In this document: positions 25,051-33,233 of the stretch, in pieces | Position numbering within the stretch: the first letter of the stretch is position 1 | Layout of the letters: each line of letters opens with the position of its first letter | NCBI GenBank assembly: GCA_903857255.1 | Contig: CAIODY010000043.1 | Location: 174,344 to 238,343, forward strand | From: an uncultured bacterium | GTDB lineage: Bacteria; Bacteroidota; Bacteroidia; Chitinophagales; CAIODY01 | Direction of reading: 5' to 3' | Length of the DNA: 64,000 bases | Program-made: the position numbers and the translations under genes | Notes under the pieces: generated by a model | Database searches by the model: none | Told to the model about the DNA's origin: nothing | Seen by the model: the letters and a program-made list of their open reading frames with translations, nothing else

Positions 25051-25464
25051 ATGAAGAAACTACTTTTCCTATTTGCTGCAATAATTTTTTGCAGCCAATT
25101 AAAAGCTCAAAACATCAAAATGTTTCAAACCGATTCATTGAGTAAAATCGGTGATGACACTACGTTTGAAAACATTTACGTAAAAAAAATTGCTGATGAT
25201 TCATTAAGTACTTCATCGGTGATTGTGATAAAAAAAGAAGTGAAGTTGCATTATCATGCCAATCATACTGAGAACATTATCATCATTTCAGGCGAAGCTG
25301 ATATGGTGATTAACAATTTGTTGGTGTCGGTACGCAAAGGCGATATGATAAATATTCCAGCCAATTCGCTGCATTCAGTAAAAGTTACTTCGGCAAAACC
25401 TTTGAAAGTTATTTCTATTCAATCACCACATTTTGATGGAAAAGATAGAATTTATATGGAGTAA
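25051..25464 (+). CDS. Secreted cupin-domain protein
   Basis: A signal peptide (MKKLLFLFAAIIFCSQLKAQ) precedes a single cupin domain of about 100 residues. Motif 1 is seen as LHYHANHTENIIIISGEADM and motif 2 around IPANSLHSV. The His residues in HYHANHTE and the later LHSV could bind a metal. No enzymatic role can be assigned; small exported cupins are often sensors or isomerases. Its TAA directly abuts the TGA of the convergent upp gene. Confidence 0.8.
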   Translation: MKKLLFLFAAIIFCSQLKAQNIKMFQTDSLSKIGDDTTFENIYVKKIADDSLSTSSVIVIKKEVKLHYHANHTENIIIISGEADMVINNLLVSVRKGDMINIPANSLHSVKVTSAKPLKVISIQSPHFDGKDRIYME

Positions 25465-26115
25465 TCAATGCTGCATTTTTTCGCCGAAAGCCAAGTCACC
25501 AGCGTCTCCCAAGCCTGGCACGATATATTTATCCTCATTTAAAATTGGGTCAATCACAGCTGTCCACAAAGTGCAATTGGGTAAACTTTTTTCTACAAAA
25601 TCAATTCCAAATTGACTGGCAATGGCACTCACAATATGAATATGTTTGGGTTTTCCCATCGCTTCTAATTTCTTTAAAGTGGCTACCATGCTGGCTCCTG
25701 TGGCAAGCATCGGGTCGCAAACAATCAACACTCGGTTTTCTAACGATGGGCAGGCAGTGTATTGCAAATCAATTTCAAAACTTCCATCGGCATGATGTTT
25801 TCGATACGCCGAAATAAAAGCATTGTCGGCTTTATCAAAATAATTCAACAAGCCTTGATACATCGGCACAGCAGCTCGAAGAATATTTGCCAATACAGGC
25901 TGCTCCTGCAATACAGGGCAATCAGCTATAGCTAATGGCGTTTGAGTTTTCTCGATTTTATAGGACATCGTTTTGCTGATTTCATACGCCATGATTTCGC
26001 CCAACCGCTCCAAGTTGCGACGGAAGCGCATTCTATCGGTTTGCACAGTTGTATCTCTTAATTCGGCAACGAATTGATGAACAAGCGAATTGTTTTTTGA
26101 AAGATTGTGAAGCAT
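25465..26115 (-). CDS. upp: Uracil phosphoribosyltransferase
   Basis: Upp makes UMP from uracil and PRPP in pyrimidine salvage. The 216-aa protein has RNLERLGEIMAYEISKTM, the ILRAAVPMYQGLLN segment, the PRPP loop in VLIVCDPMLATGASMVATL, and the C-terminal uracil site VPGLGDAGDLAFG. The track ORF starts 29 codons upstream at 26202. The ATG at 26115 (MLHNLSKNNSL) matches the family N-terminus and is chosen. It is divergent from the DUF5916 gene. Confidence 0.93.
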   Translation of the reverse strand: MLHNLSKNNSLVHQFVAELRDTTVQTDRMRFRRNLERLGEIMAYEISKTMSYKIEKTQTPLAIADCPVLQEQPVLANILRAAVPMYQGLLNYFDKADNAFISAYRKHHADGSFEIDLQYTACPSLENRVLIVCDPMLATGASMVATLKKLEAMGKPKHIHIVSAIASQFGIDFVEKSLPNCTLWTAVIDPILNEDKYIVPGLGDAGDLAFGEKMQH

Positions 26116-26220
26116 TGACTTTAAATTAAAATTGCGAAGCGTAAAGTTGAAAATAATTTTTGTTCCAATCAATTTAAAATTCGCAACATCACACAACTCC
26201 ATTATTTTCGTTTCGTAAAA

Positions 26221-28632
26221 ATGAAAACCTTTTTTCTAATTTTTTTGCTTTCGCTTTCGCAAATAGTTTGGGCTGATGACCAAATTAATTTGAAAGCCAT
26301 TCGTGTACAACAAGCTCCAAACTTGGATGGGAAGCCTGATGACGAGTGTTGGAAAAATGCAACACCAGTAAAACTAAATTATCAAAACGAACCTCGACCA
26401 GGAAATTTACCTACCGAAAACACCGAAGTGAAAATGGTTTACGACAACAATGCCATTTATTTTTTAGCAATTTGCTACGATAAACATTTGGATAGCATTC
26501 AACACAAACTCACTCAAAGAGGAACAGTTTGGGGCAACACAGAAAATTTTTACATCTTCTTGGATACGTATCATGATGGTGTAAACGCTTACGGATTCGG
26601 TGTTTCGGTGGATAATGTGCAAGATGATTTCAAAGCATCACAAAATGGTGAAGAGCTGGATGACGACTGGGATGCAGTGTGGGAAAGTAAAACGAGCATT
26701 TTGGAAAATGCTTGGTGTGTCGAAATAAAAATTCCTTACTCGGCAATTCGATTTCCGAAAAAAGAAATTCAAGATTGGAGTTGCGATTTGGTTCGTGAAA
26801 TTCGGCGCAAAAAAGAAATCACAAGTTTCACTACAACAGCGCCAACCATTCAAGATTTCATCCCTTATTTTAATCCGATAAAAGGCGTTGAAAAAATTGA
26901 ATCACCATTGCGATTATCGCTTTCACCTTATTTATCCGAATATTACTTTTTGCAAGGAAATCATACTGGGCAAGCATTTCGAGGTGGTGCTGATGTAAAA
27001 TACGGCATCAACGAAAGTTTCACTTTGGATATGACTTTGATACCAGATTTTGGGCAAGTGGTGTCGGACCAAGTGGTGAAAAACCTTACGCCGTACGAAG
27101 TGCAGTATCAAGAACGTCGACCATTTTTTTTAGAAGGCGCAGAATTATTTTCAAAAAATGATTTATTTTATTCTAGAAGAATTGGTGATTTATCGAGCTA
27201 CAACACCTATCGGAAAAGCGATACAGCGTTTAGTGCCACCAATCCGCCCACGCAAACTCAACTCATCAACGCATTTAAAATCACTGGAAAAACGAAAGAA
27301 AATTTATCCATCGGTTTGTTTAATGCGGTTACAAATAATTTGTACGCAGATGCAAACGACATCAACAACAACTCGAAAAAAATATTGTACGAACCATTAA
27401 CCAACTACAATATTTTTGTTGTAGAAAAAACGTTGAAAAACAACTCCCATCTGGGTTTCATCAATACCAATGTTATACGAACGGCACAAGGAAATGATGC
27501 CAACGTAACTGGTGTTGATGCAAAAATTTTAGACAAAAAAAGTAAGTATGCTTTTGCTTTTCAAGAAAACATCAGCAATATTTTTTTGAAAAATGGAACT
27601 GATTTTAGTCAAGCAAAATCAATTACTGGAAACAGAACTGTTACTTCATTTGGTAAAATTGCAGGCATGTGGCAATGGGGCTACAACCTTGATGCAACAA
27701 GCAGTTCGTTCAATTCAAATGATTTGGGTTATTTGGCAAAGAACAATTACATCCATCACAATTTGTATTTGCATCAATTTATTACAAAGCCATTTTGGAA
27801 AATTTTGAACATGAATAATTTGTTGGCACTGGACCAAGAAAATTTGTTTGACGGACAAAAATATGCTTACACACAAATCAGCGAACGAACAAAATTAGAT
27901 TGGAAGAATTATTTAACGATGGTAACTTATTTTTGGGTGAAACCCTTTGTGTCAAAGGATTTCTACGAACCACGAGTAGATGGTTGGTTTTATAATATTC
28001 CGAAAGTTTATCAAAGCGGAATTTATTTTTCGTCTGATTATCGCAAAACTTTAGCGATTGATGCAGGCACAAATTTTAGATGGTTGGATGAAAAAAACAG
28101 AAACAAAATTGATTACGAAATCACTCCACGATTAAAACTCGGCAAAAAGTTTTTGCTGATTTATGGCTACACTTATGCGCTGGCAAGCAATCAACGTGGT
28201 TGGGTGCAAAATGATGGCGACCAAATTAATTTTGGCAAACGCAATGTGATTGAAATTAGCAATTCACTCAACTTTAGTTATGTGTTTACTAACCGAATTT
28301 CATTGAGTGTAATAGCCCGTCATTACTGGAGTGGCGGACGATACAGCCAATATTATTTGTTGCAAAAAGATGGCTCGATGCAGAATATTGCCGACAATTT
28401 AAATGCAGATTTTGATTTCAATGCTTGGACATTGGATGCAGTTTTTACCATGCAATTTGCGCCTGGAAGTTTCTTGACTTTGGCTTGGAAAAATTTGGTA
28501 GAAGAAGATGGCATCGTGCCGAAATTCACTTATATCAGCAACATCAACAATACTATTAATCAGCCATTGGCTAATTCATTTTCATTAAAAGCGATTTATT
28601 ATTTGGATGTAAATAAATTGAGAAAGAAATAA
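26221..28632 (+). CDS. DUF5916 protein with CBM9-like N-terminal domain (outer membrane)
   Basis: This 803-aa exported protein starts with a signal peptide (MKTFFLIFLLSLSQIVWA). A carbohydrate-binding family 9-like domain follows (PNLDGKPDDECWKNA, YDNNAIYFLAICYDKH, FLDTYHDGVNAYGFGV). The remainder has the DUF5916 pattern, with VVKNLTPYEVQYQERRPFFLEG and many alternating amphipathic strands, consistent with an outer-membrane beta-barrel. Its function is unknown; CBM9-like parts suggest binding of a glycan or peptide. A TATTTTCG element lies 10 nt before the ATG. It is followed by the DHS-like gene with its own promoter. Confidence 0.85.
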   Translation: MKTFFLIFLLSLSQIVWADDQINLKAIRVQQAPNLDGKPDDECWKNATPVKLNYQNEPRPGNLPTENTEVKMVYDNNAIYFLAICYDKHLDSIQHKLTQRGTVWGNTENFYIFLDTYHDGVNAYGFGVSVDNVQDDFKASQNGEELDDDWDAVWESKTSILENAWCVEIKIPYSAIRFPKKEIQDWSCDLVREIRRKKEITSFTTTAPTIQDFIPYFNPIKGVEKIESPLRLSLSPYLSEYYFLQGNHTGQAFRGGADVKYGINESFTLDMTLIPDFGQVVSDQVVKNLTPYEVQYQERRPFFLEGAELFSKNDLFYSRRIGDLSSYNTYRKSDTAFSATNPPTQTQLINAFKITGKTKENLSIGLFNAVTNNLYADANDINNNSKKILYEPLTNYNIFVVEKTLKNNSHLGFINTNVIRTAQGNDANVTGVDAKILDKKSKYAFAFQENISNIFLKNGTDFSQAKSITGNRTVTSFGKIAGMWQWGYNLDATSSSFNSNDLGYLAKNNYIHHNLYLHQFITKPFWKILNMNNLLALDQENLFDGQKYAYTQISERTKLDWKNYLTMVTYFWVKPFVSKDFYEPRVDGWFYNIPKVYQSGIYFSSDYRKTLAIDAGTNFRWLDEKNRNKIDYEITPRLKLGKKFLLIYGYTYALASNQRGWVQNDGDQINFGKRNVIEISNSLNFSYVFTNRISLSVIARHYWSGGRYSQYYLLQKDGSMQNIADNLNADFDFNAWTLDAVFTMQFAPGSFLTLAWKNLVEEDGIVPKFTYISNINNTINQPLANSFSLKAIYYLDVNKLRKK

Positions 28633-28662
28633 AATTCGGCTTCATTTCTGCATTTTAAAATT

Positions 28663-28670
28663 TACTTTTG
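28663..28670 (+). promoter_or_regulatory. -7 promoter element for the DHS-like gene
   Basis: TACTTTTG fits TAnnTTTG and ends 23 nt before the ATG at 28694. Confidence 0.5.
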
Positions 28671-28693
28671 CCTTCTCAAAAAAAATAAACAAA

Positions 28694-29668
28694 ATGAGTC
28701 AAGGAGCAATTTCAAAATTCATGGCGCATCATTATCGCCACTTCAATTCGGCAGCCATGATGGATGCCGCAAAAGCTTATGTAACGCATTTGGATGAAGG
28801 TGGCAAAATGATGATAACCCTTGCTGGTGCTATGAGTACAGCCGAGTTGGGTATTTCATTAGCCGAAATGATTAGGCAAGATAAAGTGGCAATTATCAGT
28901 TGCACAGGTGCTAATTTGGAAGAAGATGTGATGAATTTGGTAGCGCATTCGCATTACAAACGTGTGCCTAATTATCGTGAATTATCACCCAAAGAAGAAT
29001 GGGATTTGTTAGAGAATCATTACAATCGTGTTACAGATACTTGCATCCCCGAAGAAGAAGCATTTCGTCGTTTGCAAAAACATATTCATGCCATTTGGAA
29101 AGATGCGAACGATAAAGGCGAAAGATATTTTCCGCATGAATACATGTACAAAATGTTGTTGAGTGGTGTGCTGGAACAATATTATGAAATTGACCCGAAA
29201 GACTCATGGATGCTGGCTGCGGCGCAAAAAAATATTCCGATTGTAGTACCAGGTTGGGAAGATAGCACGATGGGAAATATTTTTGCTTCGTACGTGATTA
29301 AAAACGAGTTGAAAGCAAGCACCATGAAAAGTGGTATTGAGTATATGGTGTGGTTAACCGAATGGTACAGAGCTAATTCATCGGGCAAGGGCGTTGGTTT
29401 TTTCCAGATTGGTGGCGGCATTGCAGGCGATTTCCCGATTTGTGTTGTGCCAATGATGTATCAAGATTTGGAATGGCATGATGTTCCGTTTTGGAGTTAT
29501 TTCTGCCAAATTAGCGACAGCACTACATCTTACGGTTCTTATTCAGGAGCAGTTCCTAACGAAAAAATTACTTGGGGCAAATTAGATATTACGACGCCAA
29601 AATTTATTGTTGAAAGTGATGCTACGATTGTTGCACCGCTGATGTTTGCTTGGATATTGGGTTGGTAA
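28694..29668 (+). CDS. Deoxyhypusine synthase family protein without the catalytic lysine
   Basis: The 324-aa protein follows the DHS fold: MITLAGAMSTAELG, IISCTGANLEEDVMNL (NAD-binding TAGGxEED equivalent), VPGWEDSTMGNIFASYV and ITWGKLDI near the end (SWGKI in DHS). In eukaryotic DHS the lysine that carries the aminobutyl group sits in GGGVVKHH. Here the aligned segment is GGGIAGDFP, so Lys is replaced by Gly. Bacteria lack eIF5A; relatives have been linked to polyamine (homospermidine) synthesis, but this member's reaction is open. It ends 5 nt from a convergent gene. Confidence 0.85.
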   Translation: MSQGAISKFMAHHYRHFNSAAMMDAAKAYVTHLDEGGKMMITLAGAMSTAELGISLAEMIRQDKVAIISCTGANLEEDVMNLVAHSHYKRVPNYRELSPKEEWDLLENHYNRVTDTCIPEEEAFRRLQKHIHAIWKDANDKGERYFPHEYMYKMLLSGVLEQYYEIDPKDSWMLAAAQKNIPIVVPGWEDSTMGNIFASYVIKNELKASTMKSGIEYMVWLTEWYRANSSGKGVGFFQIGGGIAGDFPICVVPMMYQDLEWHDVPFWSYFCQISDSTTSYGSYSGAVPNEKITWGKLDITTPKFIVESDATIVAPLMFAWILGW

Positions 29669-29673
29669 AAAAT

Positions 29674-30129
29674 TTACACACCAAATTGTGATAAGTGATG
29701 GTCTAAATGTTTGTAAAACATGGTATTCCATTGTTGCTTGCTCAAGACACCAAACGAATGAGATGTTTTACCATCAAAATGTGCTTCGCCCAATTCTTGC
29801 GTTTTGTTGATGAAAACAACTAAGCGTTGTTTTTCAAAAGCAAAATCTTTGTTGTCTTTGATAATAAAATCAGGACCTGTTCTGATATTTTTCGGATAAG
29901 GTTTTTCACCCACCACCGTATTTTTTGCCATCAGTTTGATGAACCATTTCATCACCGCATTAGGTTGAGGATATTTATTGTCGTACACATATTCATACGT
30001 AACGCAGCAATGCGCCATCATTTGCCCAACAGCCATTTTGCCCCACAAAGGTTGTGTGTTGGCATTTAATTTATTGATTCTGCCAATGATTTCTTCCGAA
30101 ACTGCTTTGTCGAAAATGTTTTTAATCAT
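29674..30129 (-). CDS. DUF1569/DinB-like protein
   Basis: The 151-aa protein looks like a DUF1569 member of the DinB/YfiT four-helix fold: LNANTQPLWGKMAVGQMMAH, a helix with CCVTYEYVY, then SHSFGVLSKQQWNTMFYKHLDHHLSQFG. The conserved His in MMAHC, in HSFG and in KHLDHHLSQ could form a metal site, as in DinB-like enzymes. Function is unknown. A -7 element (TATCTTTG on this strand) lies 22 nt upstream of the ATG. Confidence 0.8.
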   Translation of the reverse strand: MIKNIFDKAVSEEIIGRINKLNANTQPLWGKMAVGQMMAHCCVTYEYVYDNKYPQPNAVMKWFIKLMAKNTVVGEKPYPKNIRTGPDFIIKDNKDFAFEKQRLVVFINKTQELGEAHFDGKTSHSFGVLSKQQWNTMFYKHLDHHLSQFGV

Positions 30130-30151
30130 AATGAATATTTATGGTGGATAT

Positions 30152-30159
30152 CAAAGATA
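30152..30159 (-). promoter_or_regulatory. -7 promoter element for the DUF1569 gene
   Basis: CAAAGATA on the + strand reads TATCTTTG on the gene's strand, 22 nt before the ATG at 30129. Confidence 0.5.
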
Positions 30160-30261
30160 AACCATCGGAATCGAAACAAAAAGTGTTGCCAACAACTCAA
30201 AAATAGGAGGTATCAGCTTTTACTTCATTTGCTCTACCGATAAAAATAGTATAAAATGAGC

Positions 30262-31146
30262 TTACCCAAACTTCACCGAAGTCATGGTCAATGAACCACC
30301 AACAGCTTTATCATTAAAAAAAGAAACGGAATCATTTTTTTCTTGTAAACCCAAAGTATAAATCAATGGGAAATAATGGTCGGGCGTAGGAATGGCTAAT
30401 GTTGCTGACTTTCCCATTTTTTCATAATCAATCATTGCTGGATGATTACCTTCTGAAATATTTTTTTTGAAAATTTTATTCATCTCAATTGCCCAATCAA
30501 AGCCATATTCGGGTTCATTGATTTTATCCCAAGCCACCATTCCTAAATTGTGCACCATGTTGCCGCTACCAATAATCAGCACTCCTTTTTTCCGCAACGC
30601 TGCTAATTCTTTTGCCAACTCATAATGGTATTGAGCAGGTTTGTAAAAATCAATGCTCAATTGCAACACAGGAATCTTTGCATCGGGATACATTTGTTTC
30701 ACCACACTCCAAGTGCCGTGGTCTAATCCCCAATCGTGATTCAACGAAACATCGGTACTATGAATTAACTGTTTAGTTTCGGTTGCTAAGGCAACATTGC
30801 CAGGCGCAGGATATTCTACATCAAATAATTCTTTTGGAAAACCACCAAAGTCGTGAATCGTTTTCGGATGTTCCATGGCTGTAACGGCAGTGCCACGAGT
30901 GAGCCAATGTGCCGAAATGCACAACACAGCAGTTGGCGTAGGAATTTCTTTTCCTAACAATTTCCAACGCTTACTAAACTCGTTATCTTCAATTGCATTC
31001 ATCGGCGAACCATGCCCAACAAACAGCATAGGCATTTTATCGGTAGCAAAAAAAGTATCGGTCAGGTTGTTGAATTCGTGTAGTTTCATAGCAGATGCAG
31101 CAAAGGGTAAAGCGGTTAATAATTGTATAAATCGTTTTCGGTTCAA
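30262..31146 (-). CDS. ygiD: 4,5-DOPA dioxygenase extradiol family protein (YgiD-like)
   Basis: A LigB-type extradiol dioxygenase fold is seen: MPMLFVGHGSPMNAIEDNEF, CISAHW, FGGFPKELFDVEYPAPG, LNHDWGLDHGTWS and VLIIGSGNMVHNLG. The His residues in VGHGSP, SAHW, DHGTW and MVHNLG would form the metal site. YgiD opens the ring of catechols such as L-DOPA in vitro; the natural substrate is uncertain. A 19-residue leader (MNRKRFIQLLTALPFAASA) precedes the core and may export the protein. The start is a TTG at 31146, with no ATG upstream in frame nearby; the next ATG is after the leader. Confidence 0.85.
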   Translation of the reverse strand: MNRKRFIQLLTALPFAASAMKLHEFNNLTDTFFATDKMPMLFVGHGSPMNAIEDNEFSKRWKLLGKEIPTPTAVLCISAHWLTRGTAVTAMEHPKTIHDFGGFPKELFDVEYPAPGNVALATETKQLIHSTDVSLNHDWGLDHGTWSVVKQMYPDAKIPVLQLSIDFYKPAQYHYELAKELAALRKKGVLIIGSGNMVHNLGMVAWDKINEPEYGFDWAIEMNKIFKKNISEGNHPAMIDYEKMGKSATLAIPTPDHYFPLIYTLGLQEKNDSVSFFNDKAVGGSLTMTSVKFG

Positions 31147-31238
31147 TGATAATGTTCTTGTAAGTTGGCTTGTTAATCTCGGTTGATGATATCAACAAGT
31201 AAAGTATCGTTTGGTTGTGCTTTGTTTAAAAATGATGC

Positions 31239-32186
31239 TTATTCAATGGCAGTTAAATTTCGTTTTGCTTCCACAAATTCGTTCCAAATTTCATCCACAA
31301 TTGCTGCGGCAGGTTTTATTTCTTTTATCAACGAAGCGGCTTGCCCAATTTCCAATTCGCCTTCGTTCAAATCACCTTCAAACATGCCTTTCTTGGCTCG
31401 TCCACGACCAAGCATTTCCTTCAACATATTTTCATCAGCACCATTTTTTTCTGCTAAAAAAACTTCGTCAAAAAATTTGTTTTTGATGAGTCGAACAGGT
31501 GTTAATTTCTTCAAAGCCAACATCGTATCGCCTTCATTTATATTTATCACACTTTGCTTAAAAGCCGCATGAGCACTGCTTTCTACGCTGGCAACAAATC
31601 GGCTTCCAATTTGCACACCTTCGGCACCCAAGGCAAAAGCCGCCAGCATGGCTCGTCCAGTAGCAATTCCACCAGCAGCAATGATTGGAATTTTTACCGC
31701 TTCTTTCATCGCAGGGATTAAACAAAGTGTGGTTGTTTCTTCTCGACCGTTATGACCGCCTGCTTCAAAACCCTCACCCACCACAGCATCTACGCCAGCC
31801 TCTTCACTTTTTTTTGCAAATTTTGCGCTGCTTACCACATGCACCACTTTGATACCATGTTGTTTTAAAATGCTCGTCCAAGTTTTTGGATTGCCAGCCG
31901 AAGTGAATACCACAGGCACTTTCAAGTCGATAATGATTTGAATATGCTTTTCAATATCAGGATATAACATCGGCACATTCACCGCAAAAGGTTTGTTGGT
32001 AACGGCTTTGCATTTTTCGATATGCTCTTTTAAAATTTCGGGATACATACTTCCGCTGCCAATGATGCCCAATCCGCCTGCATTACTCACTGCCGAAGCC
32101 AGTTCCCAACCGCTGCACCAAATCATGCCAGCCTGAATGATAGGATATTTGATTTGAAATAAATCGCAAATTCTGTTGTTGTTCAT
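31239..32186 (-). CDS. Nitronate monooxygenase
   Basis: This is an FMN-dependent TIM-barrel enzyme that oxidises alkyl nitronates such as propionate-3-nitronate. The 315-aa protein shows PIIQAGMIWCSGWELASAVS, AGGLGIIGSG, VVGEGFEAGGHNG (phosphate-binding and catalytic His region), PIIAAGGIATGRAML and ALGAEGVQIGSRF. The track ORF runs 46 codons further up and overlaps the divergent hldA start. The ATG at 32186 (MNNNRICDLFQIKYP) is the family-like N-terminus. Some homologues are enoyl reductase-like, so substrate is not certain. Confidence 0.88.
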   Translation of the reverse strand: MNNNRICDLFQIKYPIIQAGMIWCSGWELASAVSNAGGLGIIGSGSMYPEILKEHIEKCKAVTNKPFAVNVPMLYPDIEKHIQIIIDLKVPVVFTSAGNPKTWTSILKQHGIKVVHVVSSAKFAKKSEEAGVDAVVGEGFEAGGHNGREETTTLCLIPAMKEAVKIPIIAAGGIATGRAMLAAFALGAEGVQIGSRFVASVESSAHAAFKQSVININEGDTMLALKKLTPVRLIKNKFFDEVFLAEKNGADENMLKEMLGRGRAKKGMFEGDLNEGELEIGQAASLIKEIKPAAAIVDEIWNEFVEAKRNLTAIE

Positions 32187-32233
32187 AAATTCAATTGAAG
32201 TTGCAAGATAGAAAAGCAAGGAAATTTTTTCTC

Positions 32234-32241
32234 TACTTTTG
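32234..32241 (+). promoter_or_regulatory. -7 element 5 nt before the hldA start (leaderless candidate)
   Basis: TACTTTTG fits TAnnTTTG and only 5 nt separate it from the ATG at 32247. Transcription would begin at about the start codon. Confidence 0.5.
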
Positions 32242-32246
32242 CTCTC

Positions 32247-33233
32247 ATGAATAAAATTTCTGCGGCAATAAAAAACTTTAAAAGCAAGCATGTAGCGGTG
32301 ATTGGCGATGTGATGATGGACCATTATATCACTGGAAAAGTGGAACGCATTTCGCCCGAAGCACCTGTGCCTGTGGTGAGTGTGAATTCATTTGATGACC
32401 GAGCTGGCGGCGCAGCCAACGTGGCTTTGAACATTTGTGCACTAGGTGCAAAATGCAGTTTGTTTAGCATTATTGGCAATGATGTGCATGGCAAAAAACT
32501 GACTTCAATTTGCAAATCGAAAAAAATAAATACCGAAGGATTGATTGCTTCATCGAACAGAATGACAACGCTGAAAGCCCGTGTAATTGGCAACAATCAT
32601 CAGTTGCTGCGTTTCGACCATGAAACGACCGAAGATATTTTATCTGTTGATGAACAAAAATTGATTGCTGCGTTCAAAAATTATTCAAAGAAAAATAAAT
32701 TGGATGCGGTTGTTTTAGAAGATTATAACAAAGGTGTTTTAACGAAAAATTTAATTCACGAAATCATTGCATACTGCAACAAACAAGGCATTCCAACCTT
32801 AGTTGACCCAAAAAAGAAAAATTTTTTCGAGTATAAAGATTGCACACTGTTCAAACCAAATTTGAAAGAAATAAAAGATAGTTTGCATGACATTTCTATT
32901 CAACCCGAGTTAAAAAATTTACAACAAGCATCAAAGCTTTTGCAAAAGAAAATCGGCAACAAAATCAGTGTGATTACATTGGCAGAAAAAGGAATTTTCT
33001 TTCATCAAAAAAACAATAGTGAAATTGTTCCTGCGCATATTCGCAACATCGCCGATGTGTCGGGCGCAGGCGATACAGTGGTTTCTGTTTTAGCCTTGGG
33101 ACTGGCTTCGCAAATGGATTTGCACGAGATTGCATGGCTTGGTAATTTAGCCGGTGGCTTGGTTTGCGAAGAGCCAGGTGTTGTTACTATCGATTTGAAA
33201 AAGCTGGAAAGTGAAATCACTAAAATTAAATAA
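32247..33233 (+). CDS. hldA: D-glycero-beta-D-manno-heptose-7-phosphate kinase (HldE domain I type)
   Basis: This PfkB-family kinase phosphorylates heptose 7-phosphate in the ADP-heptose route for lipopolysaccharide. The 328-aa protein has VAVIGDVMMDHYITGKVERISPEAPVPVV (quoted in part), GGAANVALNICALGA, LLRFDHE, VLEDYNKGVLT, the lysine-rich DPKKKNF and the catalytic DVSGAGDTVVSVLALGLA. The nucleotidyltransferase half of the bifunctional HldE is missing, so it would need a separate partner. The symporter ATG starts right after its TAA. Confidence 0.9.
   Translation: MNKISAAIKNFKSKHVAVIGDVMMDHYITGKVERISPEAPVPVVSVNSFDDRAGGAANVALNICALGAKCSLFSIIGNDVHGKKLTSICKSKKINTEGLIASSNRMTTLKARVIGNNHQLLRFDHETTEDILSVDEQKLIAAFKNYSKKNKLDAVVLEDYNKGVLTKNLIHEIIAYCNKQGIPTLVDPKKKNFFEYKDCTLFKPNLKEIKDSLHDISIQPELKNLQQASKLLQKKIGNKISVITLAEKGIFFHQKNNSEIVPAHIRNIADVSGAGDTVVSVLALGLASQMDLHEIAWLGNLAGGLVCEEPGVVTIDLKKLESEITKIK

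Noticed and set aside
31239-32324. Long N-terminal extension of the nitronate monooxygenase ORF
   Set aside because: It overlaps the divergent hldA gene, and the extra residues are not family-like; ATG at 32186 used.
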